A DNA stretch of 37,927 nt from Hyphomonas beringensis (GTDB lineage: Bacteria > Pseudomonadota > Alphaproteobacteria > Caulobacterales > Hyphomonadaceae). The number at the start of each line of letters is the position of its first letter. Positions within the stretch are counted from its first letter, which is position 1. The position numbers and the translations under genes are program-made. The stretch covers positions 1 to 37,927 of the forward strand of contig NZ_AWFF01000045.1 in NCBI RefSeq assembly GCF_000682755.1. The letters are read 5' to 3'. Shown here in pieces: positions 15,330 to 24,628 of the stretch. The notes beneath the pieces were generated by a model, which saw nothing but the letters and a program-made list of their open reading frames with translations, ran no database searches and was not told the DNA's origin.

Positions 15330-18119
15330 ATGGCCACTGCCCCCGTCGACAAGGACAGTCATCTCTATCTGGTGGATGCCAGCGCGTATATCTTCCGCGC
15401 CTTCCATGCCCTGCCGCCCCTGACACGGCAGAGTGACGGCCTGCCTATTGGCGCGGTCAGCGGCTTTTGCAACATGCTGTTCAAACTGCTGGAAGACGTG
15501 AAAGGCGATGACCGCCCGACGCATTTTGCCTGCATCTTCGACAAATCCTCCATCACTTTCCGCAATGAATTGTACGACCAGTACAAGGCCAACCGACCTG
15601 AGCCGCCGGAAGAGCTGCGACCGCAATTCCCGCTGGTGCGCCGGGCCGCAGAGGCCTTTGCCGCCCACGCCATCGAGATGGAAGGCTTCGAAGCCGACGA
15701 TTTGATCGCCACATATTCCCGCCAGGCCGAGGCCAAGGGCGCACGCGTAACCATTGTGTCCTCTGACAAGGATCTGATGCAGCTCGTCTCCGACAGGGTG
15801 GTGATGCTGGACACGATGAAGAACAAGACGCTTGGCCGCGAAGAAGTGTTCGAGAAGTTTGGCGTCGGCCCCGAAAAAGTGGTCGACATCCAGTCGCTGG
15901 CTGGCGACAGCGTGGACAATGTGCCCGGCGCCCCTGGCATTGGCGTGAAGACCGCCGCGCAATTGCTGGATGAGTATGGCGATCTCGAAACCCTGCTGGC
16001 GCGCGCCGAAGAGATCAAACAGCCAAAGCGCCGCCAGACGCTGATCGAGAATGCGGACCTGATCCGCATTTCCAAACAGCTGGTCACCCTGAAAGATGAT
16101 GTGCCGCTGGACCTGCCGCTGGAAGACCTGGCCGTTCAGGACCCTGATCCGGATACGCTGATCAGCTTTCTGGAGGAAATGGAGTTCCGCACCATCACCC
16201 GCCGCGTGCGCGAGATGATGGAACTGGAAGGCGCCATCGAAAGCGCTCAGCCAGCGGAAGACCCGATCGACCGTAGCAAATATGTCTGCGTGCGAGACTT
16301 TGAAGCTCTGGAAGACTGGGTCGCCCGCGCGACGAAGCAGGGCTATGTCGCTGTCGATACCGAGACCGACAGCCTGGACTCGATTGTTGCAAACCTGGTT
16401 GGCGTCTCCCTTGCGCTGTCACCCAACGAAGCCTGCTACATCCCACTCGCGCATGTTGACCCGGATGGGGCTGGAGATGGCGACATGTTCGGCGCAGACC
16501 CGCCGCGCCAGATCCGCATGAAGGATGCCCTGCGCGCCCTGAAGCCGATGCTGGAAGATCCGTCTGTCCTGAAGATTGGCCAGAACATCAAATATGATCT
16601 CTCCATCTTCGCGACACACAAGATTGATGTTGCCCCCATCGATGACACGATGCTGCTGTCCTATGTGCTGAACGCCGGCAAGCACAATCATGGCATGGAC
16701 ACGCTGTCAGAACGCTACCTTCAGCATAACACCATTCCGTTCAAGGAGATTGCAGGCACCGGGAAATCCCAGGTCACGTTCGACAAGATCGCGCTGGACA
16801 AGGCGACGGAATACGCCGCGGAAGACGCCGACGTCACACTGCGCCTGTGGCACATCTTCAAGCCGGAACTGCGCCCCGAGAAAGTCACCACCGTTTACGA
16901 GACGCTGGAACGCCCGCTGGTGCCTGTGCTGGCCCGGATGGAGCAGGAAGGCATCAAGGTAGACCGGGACAAGCTTTCGCGCCTGTCGTCTGACTTTTCC
17001 CAACGCATGGCCGCGCTGGAGGCCGAGGCCCATGAGCAGGCTGGCCGGGAGTTCAACATTGGCAGCCCGAAACAGCTGGGCGAAATCCTGTTTGATGAGA
17101 TGGGCCTGGAAGGCGGCAAACGGACGAAATCCGGCGCGTGGCAAACCGATGCCGATGTGCTGGAAGGACTGGCAGCAGCGGGCCATGGCCTGCCGCGTAC
17201 GATTGTCGACTGGCGCACGCTGTCCAAGCTGCGCTCGACCTATACAGAGGCCCTGCAAGCCGCGATCAACCCGACCACAGGCCGCGTGCATACCAGCTTC
17301 TCCATGGCGGTCGCGCAGACGGGGCGCCTGTCCTCAACCGATCCGAACCTGCAGAATATCCCGGTGCGGACGGAAGAGGGCCGCAAGATCCGCGAAGCCT
17401 TCATCGCCGAAGATGGCAATGTGCTTGTCAGCGCGGACTATAGCCAGATTGAGCTGCGTATTCTGGCCCATATCGCAGACATTGATGCGCTGAAAAGCGC
17501 CTTCAAGGATGGCCTCGACATTCACGCCATGACCGCCAGCGAGATGTTCGGCGTGCCGATTGAAGGCATGGACCCGATGGTGCGCCGTCAGGCCAAAGCC
17601 ATCAATTTCGGCATCATCTACGGCATTTCCGGCTTCGGCCTGGCCCGCCAGCTGGGCATTCCGCAGTCCGAGGCGAGCGACTACATCAAGACCTATTTCA
17701 AGCGCTTCCCCGGTATCCGCGCCTATATGGACGAGACCAAGGCCTTCGCCAAAGAGCACGGCTATGTCACGACCGCTTTCGGACGGAAGATCAACCTTGC
17801 CGGCATCAAGTCCAAGGGTCCGCAAAAGGCATTTGCGGAGCGTCAGGCAATCAATGCGCCGATCCAGGGCTCAGCCGCAGACATCATCAAGCGTGCCATG
17901 ATCCGCATGCCGGACGCGCTGGCCCAGGCCGGGCTGAAGGCAAGGATGCTGTTGCAGGTGCATGACGAACTCGTCTTCGAATGCCCGGAGAAAGAGGCCG
18001 ACAAGCTGATCGAAGTGGCTCAGGCAACCATGCAAGGCGCTGCAGGCCCGTCCCTGCACCTGTCCGTGCCGCTGGAAGTCGAAGCACGCGCCGCAAAGAA
18101 CTGGGCAGAAGCGCACTAG
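15330..18119 (+). CDS. polA: DNA polymerase I
   Basis: A 929-residue full-length PolA. Residues 1-300 form the 5'-3' exonuclease (YLVDASAYIFRAFHALPP, DDLIATY, SSDKDLMQL). Residues about 320-520 form the 3'-5' proofreading domain with an intact Exo I (VDTETDSLD), Exo II (NIKYDLSIF) and Exo III (YAAEDADVTL). Residues 560-929 form the polymerase with motif A (SADYSQIELRILAH), motif B (RRQAKAINFGIIYG) and motif C (QVHDELVFE). All catalytic acids are present, so nick translation, proofreading and synthesis should work. The ATG is preceded by AGAGGA. It is monocistronic. Confidence 0.97.
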   Translation: MATAPVDKDSHLYLVDASAYIFRAFHALPPLTRQSDGLPIGAVSGFCNMLFKLLEDVKGDDRPTHFACIFDKSSITFRNELYDQYKANRPEPPEELRPQFPLVRRAAEAFAAHAIEMEGFEADDLIATYSRQAEAKGARVTIVSSDKDLMQLVSDRVVMLDTMKNKTLGREEVFEKFGVGPEKVVDIQSLAGDSVDNVPGAPGIGVKTAAQLLDEYGDLETLLARAEEIKQPKRRQTLIENADLIRISKQLVTLKDDVPLDLPLEDLAVQDPDPDTLISFLEEMEFRTITRRVREMMELEGAIESAQPAEDPIDRSKYVCVRDFEALEDWVARATKQGYVAVDTETDSLDSIVANLVGVSLALSPNEACYIPLAHVDPDGAGDGDMFGADPPRQIRMKDALRALKPMLEDPSVLKIGQNIKYDLSIFATHKIDVAPIDDTMLLSYVLNAGKHNHGMDTLSERYLQHNTIPFKEIAGTGKSQVTFDKIALDKATEYAAEDADVTLRLWHIFKPELRPEKVTTVYETLERPLVPVLARMEQEGIKVDRDKLSRLSSDFSQRMAALEAEAHEQAGREFNIGSPKQLGEILFDEMGLEGGKRTKSGAWQTDADVLEGLAAAGHGLPRTIVDWRTLSKLRSTYTEALQAAINPTTGRVHTSFSMAVAQTGRLSSTDPNLQNIPVRTEEGRKIREAFIAEDGNVLVSADYSQIELRILAHIADIDALKSAFKDGLDIHAMTASEMFGVPIEGMDPMVRRQAKAINFGIIYGISGFGLARQLGIPQSEASDYIKTYFKRFPGIRAYMDETKAFAKEHGYVTTAFGRKINLAGIKSKGPQKAFAERQAINAPIQGSAADIIKRAMIRMPDALAQAGLKARMLLQVHDELVFECPEKEADKLIEVAQATMQGAAGPSLHLSVPLEVEARAAKNWAEAH

Positions 18120-18189
18120 GCAGGCATCGGGGCGACTCATGCCTTGCTGCCTGCTTCCTGCCAACCAGCCTGTATGAATATCCGGGGAG

Positions 18190-18208
18190 ATTGGGAAATC
18201 TTCCCAAT
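18190..18208. promoter_or_regulatory. 19-base dyad between polA and the SbnA-like gene
   Basis: ATTGGGAA and TTCCCAAT form a perfect 8-bp inverted repeat around a 3-base centre. It lies 71 bases after polA and 150 bases before the next start. There is no T-tract, so an operator is at least as likely as a terminator. A weaker AGGCAT/ATGCCT pairing lies directly after polA (18121-18145). Confidence 0.45.
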
Positions 18209-18357
18209 TATCCCGTATCCTGCGCCTAAAGCGCCCTGCAATGCGCAGGAGATGCTCATATTTTGTCAGGAAATTTTCTGAATCGCAGTTGTCACATGTT
18301 CGGGATTGGCTCAGCCTGCTAGCTATGCAGAGTCGCAATAGAGACCGAGGCAGGCTC

Positions 18358-19383
18358 ATGCCATTTAACTCCGCTCCCAATGAGTGTCCCTTCAAAATTG
18401 GCCACACTCCCCTCACCCGGTTCAGCATCCAGATTGGCGACCATCAGCATGAATTGCTGATCAAGGAAGAGCGCCTCAACGAATTCGGCTCGATCAAGGA
18501 CCGCGTGGCCTGGTATATCCTGTCGCGCACAATTGAAGCGCAAGGCCCCGTTACGTCGGTCGTGGACGCCTCCTCCGGCAATTATGGCAACGCCCTTGCC
18601 TGCATCTGCGAGCGTCAGGGCATTCAGGCGACGATTGTCTCCTCTCCCTCGATCAGCGCCTATAATGCAGAGGGCATCCGCAAGACAGGCGCCCGGCTGG
18701 TGATCGCTGAGGCCCAGCCCGGCGAATCCTCCAATGCAGCGCGTATGCGTGTGGCCGGTGAGATCGCTGCCGCTGAAGGCATGGTGTTCCTGGACCAGTA
18801 CGCCAACTTCCTGAACCCGGCCTCCCACCAGAACTGGACGGCGCCGGAAGTGTTTGCGGAAGGGCCGTTTGATGCCTGTTTCGCCACCTCCTCCTCAGGT
18901 GGTACGGCGCGCGGCTTCACGGATTATCTGAAGGCCCATCAGGACAAGACACCGCTCTTCCTGGTTGAGCCGCAAGGCTCCTGCGCCTTTGTCGCGCCTG
19001 ATGACAGCGATGGCGAAAAGCTGAAAATCCCGGGCTATGGCAGCCAGCGCCGGTCCACTTTCGCAGAGATCACCCCGCCGCCAGCCATGTTGCGTGTGCA
19101 GGAACCGGCTGTTCTGGCCGCCTTTGCGCTGCTGCACGAGCACAAGCTGGCTGAGGTTGGCCTGTCCAGCGTCGGCGTCATGCTGGGCGCCATGCAATGG
19201 CTGTCCGAGCAGGATGGCCCCCGCAGCGCCGTATGCATCTGCGCCGATGGCGATGAACGCTATGTGGATGAGTTCGAGGGGCGCTATCTGCCATCCGTCC
19301 CACGGGCAGACTATGACGCCGCCTATGCGAAGCTTAGCCCGATGATCGCCTCCATGAAGCAGGTGACGCGGGCAAACGCGTAG
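18358..19383 (+). CDS. SbnA/cysteine-synthase-like PLP enzyme (fold type II)
   Basis: A 341-residue enzyme starting at the ATG with a GAGG site 8 bases upstream (MPFNSAPNECPFKIGHTPL). The PLP lysine is in NEFGSIKDRVAW, the substrate loop is SSGNYGNALA instead of TSGNTG, and the phosphate loop is SSSGGTARGF. An SSGN-x-G loop is also typical of SbnA-type enzymes, which join O-phosphoserine and glutamate on the way to diaminopropionate, but no sbnB partner is nearby. It is clearly distinct from the cysK of the sulfur operon. The real substrate is unknown. It is flanked by hairpins on both sides and is probably a single-gene unit. Confidence 0.75.
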   Translation: MPFNSAPNECPFKIGHTPLTRFSIQIGDHQHELLIKEERLNEFGSIKDRVAWYILSRTIEAQGPVTSVVDASSGNYGNALACICERQGIQATIVSSPSISAYNAEGIRKTGARLVIAEAQPGESSNAARMRVAGEIAAAEGMVFLDQYANFLNPASHQNWTAPEVFAEGPFDACFATSSSGGTARGFTDYLKAHQDKTPLFLVEPQGSCAFVAPDDSDGEKLKIPGYGSQRRSTFAEITPPPAMLRVQEPAVLAAFALLHEHKLAEVGLSSVGVMLGAMQWLSEQDGPRSAVCICADGDERYVDEFEGRYLPSVPRADYDAAYAKLSPMIASMKQVTRANA

Positions 19384-19408
19384 CAATTACTGACCTTCGC
19401 AAACACGA

Positions 19409-19438
19409 CGCCTGCGCCCTGCCAGTTCCGCGCAGGCG
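19409..19438. terminator. Hairpin after the SbnA-like gene
   Basis: CGCCTGCGC (19409-19417) and GCGCAGGCG (19430-19438) form a perfect 9-bp stem, 25 bases after the stop. No T-tract follows. It could end the SbnA-like transcript or belong to the ilvD leader. Confidence 0.45.
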
Positions 19439-19497
19439 AGCGCTGCGCGACAATCACCGTTGATAAACCCCGGACTGGGGTCTATCTGCACCGCAAG

Positions 19498-19519
19498 GGC
19501 ATTTGACGGATCAAATGCC
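19498..19519 (+). promoter_or_regulatory. ilvD: Leader hairpin in front of ilvD
   Basis: GGCATTTGA and TCAAATGCC pair perfectly over 9 bp around a CGGA loop, 12 bases before the AAAGAGG ribosome site of ilvD. A smaller ACCCC/GGGGT hairpin lies at 19467-19481. No leader peptide rich in branched-chain codons is visible, so this may be an operator or mRNA structure rather than a classic attenuator. Confidence 0.45.
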
Positions 19520-19544
19520 GGCACGTCGAGTAAAGAGGCACAAA

Positions 19545-21389
19545 GTGGCAGTTCTGTATCGTTCCCGCACATCGACCCACGGACGCAACATGGCAGGCGC
19601 TCGCGGCCTGTGGCGCGCCACTGGCATGAAAGATGGTGATTTCGGGAAACCGATTATCGCGGTCGTGAACTCTTTCACCCAGTTCGTGCCCGGTCACGTT
19701 CACCTGAAAGACCTTGGCCAGCTGGTCGCTGGCGAGATCGAGGCGGCAGGCGGTGTGGCCAAGGAATTCAACACGATTGCTGTCGATGATGGCATCGCGA
19801 TGGGCCATGACGGCATGCTGTATTCGCTGCCAAGCCGCGAAGTGATCGCCGACAGCGTCGAGTACATGGTCAACGCCCACTGCGCCGATGCGATGGTCTG
19901 CATCTCCAATTGCGACAAGATCACGCCCGGCATGATGATGGCGGCCCTGCGCCTGGACATTCCGGTCGTGTTCGTCTCCGGCGGCCCGATGGAGGCCGGC
20001 AAAGTCAATATTGATGGCGAGCTGCGCTCAGTCGACCTGATCGACGCGATGATCGAAGCGGCCAATCCGGACCGGACCGATGCCGAGGTCGAGGCCTTCG
20101 AGCAGGGCGCCTGCCCGACCTGCGGTTCCTGCTCCGGCATGTTCACGGCAAACTCCATGAACTGCCTCGCCGAAGCGCTGGGCCTGGCCCTGCCCGGCAA
20201 TGGCTCCACGCTGGCGACCCATGCCGACCGGGAAAAGCTGTTCCGCCGCGCTGGCCGCCGCATCGTCGAACTGACCAAGGATTATTACGACAACGGCAAC
20301 AAGGCCGTCTCGTCCCGCGGGATCGCGACCAAGGCCGCGTTCGAGAATGCCATGACGCTCGACATCGCCATGGGCGGCTCAACCAATACGATCCTGCACC
20401 TGCTGGCCATCGCCCGCGAAGGCGAAGTGGACTTCACGCTGGACGATATCGACCGCCTCAGCCGTCAGACGCCCTGCCTCTGCAAGGTCGCGCCCGCCAT
20501 TGCCAATGTTCACATGGAAGATGTGCACCGCGCAGGCGGCATCTTTGGCATCCTGGGAGAGCTGAACCGCGCCGGCAAGCTGGATACGTCCGTTGCGACG
20601 ATCCATTCCGAAACGCTGGAAGAAGCGATCCAGACCTGGGATATAACCACCTCCAATGATCCGGACGTGCAGGAGCTGTACCTGGCCGCGCCGGGCGGCG
20701 TGCGCACAACACAGGCGTTCAGCCAGTCGCGCCGCTACAAGGATCTGGACCAGGACCGCACGAGCGGCGTTATCCGCTCTGCCGACCATGCCTTCTCTCA
20801 GGATGGCGGACTGGCCGTTCTGTTCGGCAACATCGCCGAGCAGGGCTGCGTCGTGAAAACGGCGGGCGTGGACGATTCCATCCTGAAATTCTCCGGCCCC
20901 GCCATTGTCTGCGAGAGCCAGGAAGAGGCCTGCACGCGCATCCTCAACAAGGAAGTCAAAGCCGGCGACGTGGTCATCATTCGCTATGAAGGCCCACGCG
21001 GCGGACCGGGCATGCAGGAAATGCTTTATCCGACCTCCTATCTGAAATCGATGAAGCTGGGCAAAGCCTGCGCGCTGATCACCGATGGCCGCTTCTCTGG
21101 CGGTACGTCAGGCCTATCCATCGGCCATGTCAGCCCGGAAGCCGCCGAAGGCGGCGCGATCGGCCTGATCCAGGAAGGCGACATCATCGAAATCGACATT
21201 CCGAACCGCACCATCAACGCCAAGCTGACGGATGAGGAATTCGCCCAGCGCCGCGTCGAGATGGCCGCAAAAGGCGACAAGGCCTGGAAACCGGTCGAGG
21301 ACCGTCCCCGCAAAGTGAGCCGTGCCCTGAAGGTCTACGCCGCGCATGTGGGGAACGCTTCGCAGGGTGCTGTGCGACTGGATCCGTAA
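19545..21389 (+). CDS. ilvD: Dihydroxy-acid dehydratase
   Basis: A 614-residue protein, close to the 616 of E. coli IlvD. The GTG start at 19545 has AAAGAGG six bases upstream and gives [22 protein letters not shown], matching the family's N-terminus. Upstream TTG (19503) and ATG (19515) codons have no such site and lie in a hairpin. Iron-sulfur cysteines are seen in SNCDKITPG and [15 protein letters not shown], and the substrate loop is [14 protein letters not shown]. It converts dihydroxy-isovalerate and -methylvalerate to the keto acids of valine and isoleucine. It is a single gene with a hairpin-rich 160-base leader. Confidence 0.96.
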   Translation: MAVLYRSRTSTHGRNMAGARGLWRATGMKDGDFGKPIIAVVNSFTQFVPGHVHLKDLGQLVAGEIEAAGGVAKEFNTIAVDDGIAMGHDGMLYSLPSREVIADSVEYMVNAHCADAMVCISNCDKITPGMMMAALRLDIPVVFVSGGPMEAGKVNIDGELRSVDLIDAMIEAANPDRTDAEVEAFEQGACPTCGSCSGMFTANSMNCLAEALGLALPGNGSTLATHADREKLFRRAGRRIVELTKDYYDNGNKAVSSRGIATKAAFENAMTLDIAMGGSTNTILHLLAIAREGEVDFTLDDIDRLSRQTPCLCKVAPAIANVHMEDVHRAGGIFGILGELNRAGKLDTSVATIHSETLEEAIQTWDITTSNDPDVQELYLAAPGGVRTTQAFSQSRRYKDLDQDRTSGVIRSADHAFSQDGGLAVLFGNIAEQGCVVKTAGVDDSILKFSGPAIVCESQEEACTRILNKEVKAGDVVIIRYEGPRGGPGMQEMLYPTSYLKSMKLGKACALITDGRFSGGTSGLSIGHVSPEAAEGGAIGLIQEGDIIEIDIPNRTINAKLTDEEFAQRRVEMAAKGDKAWKPVEDRPRKVSRALKVYAAHVGNASQGAVRLDP

Positions 21390-21466
21390 CGACACTCACG
21401 CTAGCACAAGCGACGCCCGTGAAGGCGCTTTGTGGGTGAGCTGATTTTTTCAACTTGGCGGCCGCG

Positions 21467-21892
21467 TCATATTTCTGGCAGCGGCAAGCCCCTCTCCTTG
21501 GGGAGAGGGGTTGGGGTGCGGGGTGATATAGCCGCCGCGAGTACTGCATATGCGGACACGCCTTTACCCCTCAGCCCTGCCCCTCTCCCGAGGGAGAGGG
21601 GGTTCAGGCCCGTATAAGCCGGAATAAAGGCACGCCCGTCGCAGGCGGCGGCGAGGCGGTCATTGGCCGGGCGAGCGTGCAGCAGGGCCTGCTGCGCGAT
21701 GTCCTGCCCCGGTATGTAGTCAATCGATGCCAGGTAAACGCGCCCGTTCGGCGTGACGCCCCAGTGATATTGCACACCTCTGCCATAGGCCCTGCGGATC
21801 GCTACGCGCAGCAGAAGTACCTGCGCCCAGATCAACGGCCAGATGATCGCCAGATGCGGCGGAAAACCCGCAGGAGGGTGGAAGAACGACAT
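21467..21892 (-). CDS. Small membrane-anchored protein with a repeat-derived C-terminus
   Basis: From the ATG giving MSFFHPPAGFPPHLA, the protein has 141 residues. A hydrophobic helix (about residues 12-30, LAIIWPLIWAQVLLLRV) is followed by a domain with YHWGVTPNGRVYLASIDYIPG, which looks like a real conserved hypothetical family. From about residue 96 the frame runs through the REPIN-like repeat, giving a proline- and leucine-rich tail (LNPLSLGRGAGLRG ... PLPKERGLPLPEI) and a stop outside the repeat. The original gene probably ended near 21605. No function is assigned. It is convergent with ilvD and has no same-strand neighbour. Confidence 0.6.
   Translation of the reverse strand: MSFFHPPAGFPPHLAIIWPLIWAQVLLLRVAIRRAYGRGVQYHWGVTPNGRVYLASIDYIPGQDIAQQALLHARPANDRLAAACDGRAFIPAYTGLNPLSLGRGAGLRGKGVSAYAVLAAAISPRTPTPLPKERGLPLPEI
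21487..21606. repeat. REPIN-like pair of inverted REP hairpins
   Basis: Two hairpins point at each other. The first is CCCCTCTCC/GGAGAGGGG (21489-21510), followed by TTGGGGTGCGGGGTGA. The second is CCCCTCTCCC/GGGAGAGGGG (21580-21601), preceded by the inverted, similar sequence TTACCCCTCAGCCCTG. Together they form a ~120-base element typical of intergenic REP doublets in proteobacteria. It lies at the 3' ends of ilvD and the small membrane protein gene. Confidence 0.8.
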
Positions 21893-21959
21893 GGCCCCAG
21901 TATACATCCGGATACGGAGGTGTCGGAAAACTTTATTTTCGTGCCAGTGTTCTCAGCAG

Positions 21960-22194
21960 GATGAGGCGCATTTCGGGGTGGATAAGGTGGGGATAGGTAA
22001 TGCCGGGCTTTTGGCTCTCTGCTCCTTCACCCTTCGATCTCGCTCAGGATGAGTCCGCACTGTCGAAGCACGAGCGCTGGATAAGAAACGGTGCGGCAGG
22101 CGCCTGCCAGCCCGGCAAATCAGGGCAAATGTGCCGCAATCTTCCTTAAATTGCCGTAATGTGAGCAAGCACTCGCCCTAGTCGGCTGTTTTCA
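21960..22194. repeat. Intergenic stretch with a second REP-like palindrome
   Basis: Nothing coding is supported. At 22027-22054 lies CACCCTTCGATCTCGCTCAG followed by GATGAGT, a variant of the common imperfect palindromic REP sequence of alphaproteobacteria. At 22095-22108 there is a perfect palindrome GGCAGGCGCCTGCC. The chvI promoter should lie between here and 22210. Confidence 0.5.
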
Positions 22195-22308
22195 TTGGAA
22201 ATGAAGTTTAGGAGGGCTTTTGCCATGGCGCGAACCGTGTTTGAACACCATATGGCCAAGCGGCCCCACCCTGAATATGGGTACAGTCTGGCTGAGAGGG
22301 ATCGAGCA

Positions 22309-23001
22309 ATGACGACTTTGGCACTAGTGGATGACGACGAAAACATCGTTGCCTCCCTGAAGATGTTCTTTGAGGCGGAAGGATACAATGTCCGCACATA
22401 TCATGATGGTGAGGCCGCGCTGCCTGCGCTGACCGAGACGCCGCCAGACATTGCGATCCTGGACGTGAAGATGCCGAAGATGGACGGCATGGAATTGCTG
22501 CGCCGTCTGCGCCAGACCTCCGAATTGCCGGTCATCTTCCTGACCTCCAAGGATGAGGAAATCGACGAAGTCATCGGCTTCAACATCGGCGCCGACGATT
22601 TTGTTCGCAAACCCTGCTCCAACCGCCTGCTGGCTGAACGCGTCAAAGCCGTTCTGCGCCGGGCACGTGGCGTAGGCGCGGCGCCGGAAGAAGGCGACCA
22701 GAAGCCAATCGTTCGCGGCAAGCTGACGCTGGACCCGAACCGCCATGCCTGCACCTGGGACGGCCACCCGGTGCGCCTGACGGTGACGGAATTCCTGATC
22801 CTGCAGGCGCTGGCCCAGCGGCCAGGCTATGTCAAAAGCCGCGACCAGCTGATGGACGCCGCCTATGACGACCAGATCTATGTCGACGACCGCACCATCG
22901 ACAGCCACATCAAGCGCCTTCGCAAGAAGTTCCGCGAAGTGACCGATGAGTTCGACGCGATTGAGACGCTCTATGGCGTGGGCTACCGCTATACAGAATA
23001 G
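22309..23001 (+). CDS. chvI: ChvI-type response regulator (OmpR family)
   Basis: A 230-residue regulator. The receiver domain ([14 protein letters not shown], phospho-acceptor in [31 protein letters not shown]) is joined to a winged-helix domain ([53 protein letters not shown]). [21 protein letters not shown] is the ChvI hallmark; here the usual phenylalanine is a cysteine. ChvI with kinase ChvG controls envelope and acid-stress genes. The ATG at 22309 has GAGAGGG 8 bases upstream and matches family length. An in-frame ATG at 22225 has a stronger AGGAGG nine bases upstream and would add 28 residues. The cognate chvG lies 1.6 kb downstream. Confidence 0.93.
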   Translation: MTTLALVDDDENIVASLKMFFEAEGYNVRTYHDGEAALPALTETPPDIAILDVKMPKMDGMELLRRLRQTSELPVIFLTSKDEEIDEVIGFNIGADDFVRKPCSNRLLAERVKAVLRRARGVGAAPEEGDQKPIVRGKLTLDPNRHACTWDGHPVRLTVTEFLILQALAQRPGYVKSRDQLMDAAYDDQIYVDDRTIDSHIKRLRKKFREVTDEFDAIETLYGVGYRYTE

Positions 23002-23605
23002 CGCCGTCACGGAAATCTATATTGGCGGGGCGGCCGACACTCGGACACGCCTCGTCGCCGCCTTTGCCGAGGCACGGGCCGCAAAGCTGGCGCACTCTCA
23101 CCGAGAGGCGCATTACTTCCCGCATTATGCCCCACGCCGCGCGCGTCATCTGGCACTGAGGCATATCGAGGCCGGCCGTCAGATCGTACTGATCGGCCAT
23201 AGCTGGGGCGGAGATACGGCTCTGCGTGTGCTGAAGGGCCTGGCGCCGGAGAGGGTCCCGCTGCTGGTCTGCGTCGATCCTGTGCCGAAATCCCGCCTGA
23301 ACCCGCCGCCCCGGCCCCGCAATGCGGATCACATCCTGTTCATTGATGCGCGGCCGACACGGCCAAACCAGTCAGACAAGGTGAAGGATTTCGGCCAGAT
23401 GTTCTGCGGCACCCTGCACAAGCGGCTCGATTGCGCCCACACGTCCATCATCGCAAACCTGAACCATTTCGCCTTCTCTCAGATGATGGTGACCTCCGCA
23501 GAAGACGGACTGTCAGCGCTGGACAGGATCAATCAGGTCGGCCAGGTCAGCCGCCGCCACCAAGGCGCCAGCCCCAGTTGGGCAACGCCAGGACCAGCAA
23601 AATGA
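22973..23605 (+). CDS. Alpha/beta-hydrolase-like protein
   Basis: A 210-residue protein with a nucleophile elbow [10 protein letters not shown] ([10 protein letters not shown]), a following strand LLVCVDPV, and a C-terminal histidine in NHFAFSQM. This suggests a lipase/esterase-like fold with serine, aspartate and histidine in order. [16 protein letters not shown] start contains the first strand. The ATG at 22973 lies 29 bases inside chvI, so translation is probably coupled to it. Its 3' end overlaps the convergent DUF3995 gene by 59 bases. The substrate is unknown. It lies where chvG usually follows chvI, which suggests a link to envelope stress, but this is inference. Confidence 0.7.
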   Translation: MAWATAIQNSAVTEIYIGGAADTRTRLVAAFAEARAAKLAHSHREAHYFPHYAPRRARHLALRHIEAGRQIVLIGHSWGGDTALRVLKGLAPERVPLLVCVDPVPKSRLNPPPRPRNADHILFIDARPTRPNQSDKVKDFGQMFCGTLHKRLDCAHTSIIANLNHFAFSQMMVTSAEDGLSALDRINQVGQVSRRHQGASPSWATPGPAK

Positions 23606-24029
23606 ATCCAATACCGACCAGAAAGCTGAGCGGAGAATATATCCGCCGGTTGAGCTTCAGGAAGGGCAGTTCCGGCAAGGCGCGCTCGAAGGCTGGCAGA
23701 ATGCCGATAATGCCTCGCCCCATGAACACCATGCCGGCTGCAAACCCACCCAAGGCAAGCAGCCATTTCGACAGCCGCCCATTCATCGGCAGGTCTACAA
23801 AACCGCCAAGTGCTGCGGCCCAGAAGGCCGCCACCAATAGCCAGAAGGCCATGAAGACACAGGCCGCAGCGGACGGCATGCGCGTAATACCCCGCCGCCC
23901 AACAACGGCGCGTGCCAGCGCCTGCTCATTCGCGCAGGGAAAATGGCTGCCCATGGCCCATGACAGGTGCAGCAGGCCAAGGCAGGTCAAAACCAGGACC
24001 AATACAGGCGATAAAATCTGGGACACCAT
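23547..24029 (-). CDS. DUF3995 membrane protein
   Basis: A 160-residue protein with four membrane helices (about residues 5-25, 55-78, 88-110, 130-150). The LGLLHLSWAMGS motif in the first helix is the DUF3995 signature; members have no clear function. The ATG is preceded by GAGGA at 8 bases. It is the only minus-strand gene between chvI and chvG. Its 3' end overlaps the end of the hydrolase gene, so a small gene has been fitted tightly into this locus. A cysteine and a basic patch (CANEQALARAVVGRRG) follow helix one. Confidence 0.75.
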   Translation of the reverse strand: MVSQILSPVLVLVLTCLGLLHLSWAMGSHFPCANEQALARAVVGRRGITRMPSAAACVFMAFWLLVAAFWAAALGGFVDLPMNGRLSKWLLALGGFAAGMVFMGRGIIGILPAFERALPELPFLKLNRRIYSPLSFLVGIGFILLVLALPNWGWRLGGGG

Positions 24030-24139
24030 TCACTGTTCCTCACCGGCCCGGCATATTGCGCAAAATGCGCAGCACACTTGCCGTGCGCACAATCATTCAA
24101 TAGCCAGACACAAGATTAACACAAGCAACAGGATTTCTC

Positions 24140-24604
24140 ATGGCCGACCCTGAAAACACTCTCCTCCTCGAAACCTCCAAGGGTTCCGTCACCATCGAGC
24201 TTCGCCCGGACCTTGCCCCCGGCCATGTCGAGCGGATCAAGGAACTGGCCCGCGAAGGCTTTTATGACGGTATCATCTTTCACCGCGTTATTGACAAATT
24301 CATGGCGCAAGTCGGTTGTCCGAAAGGCACCGGCACGGGCGGATCCGACAAGCCTGACCTGAAAGCCGAGTTCAATGCAGAGCCGCATGTGCGTGGCACC
24401 TGTTCCATGGCGCGCACTTCTGCGCCGCACTCTGCCAACAGCCAGTTCTTCATCTGCTTTGACAATGCCAGCTTCCTGGACCGCCAGTACACGGTCTGGG
24501 GCAAGGTGACAGACGGCATGGATGTGATCGACCAGCTGGCCAAGGGCGAGCCGCCGCGCAATCCGGACAAGATTGTCAGCATGAAAGTGGCTGCGGACGC
24601 CTGA
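24140..24604 (+). CDS. Cyclophilin-type peptidyl-prolyl isomerase, cytoplasmic
   Basis: A 154-residue single-domain cyclophilin without a signal peptide. The catalytic arginine is in FHRVIDKFMAQ, followed by GTGTGGSDKPDLKAEFN and the NSQFFICFDNASFLD motif; the tryptophan-equivalent region is YTVWGKV. It catalyses cis-trans isomerisation of prolyl bonds. It is close to PpiB in length. The variant QVGCPKGTGTGG replaces the common QGGDPTGTGTGG, adding a cysteine near the active site. It is 24 bases upstream of chvG and probably co-transcribed with it. Confidence 0.92.
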   Translation: MADPENTLLLETSKGSVTIELRPDLAPGHVERIKELAREGFYDGIIFHRVIDKFMAQVGCPKGTGTGGSDKPDLKAEFNAEPHVRGTCSMARTSAPHSANSQFFICFDNASFLDRQYTVWGKVTDGMDVIDQLAKGEPPRNPDKIVSMKVAADA

Positions 24605-24628
24605 TCGCAGACCAACGGACACGAAGAG

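Noticed and set aside
19387..19572. A 61-codon minus-strand frame over the ilvD leader
   Set aside because: It overlaps the ilvD start and the leader hairpins, has no ribosome site, and no motif.
21467..21610. Possible CRISPR-like repeats (CCCCTCTCC units)
   Set aside because: Only two copies, in inverted orientation and palindromic, without regular spacers; this is a REPIN-type element.
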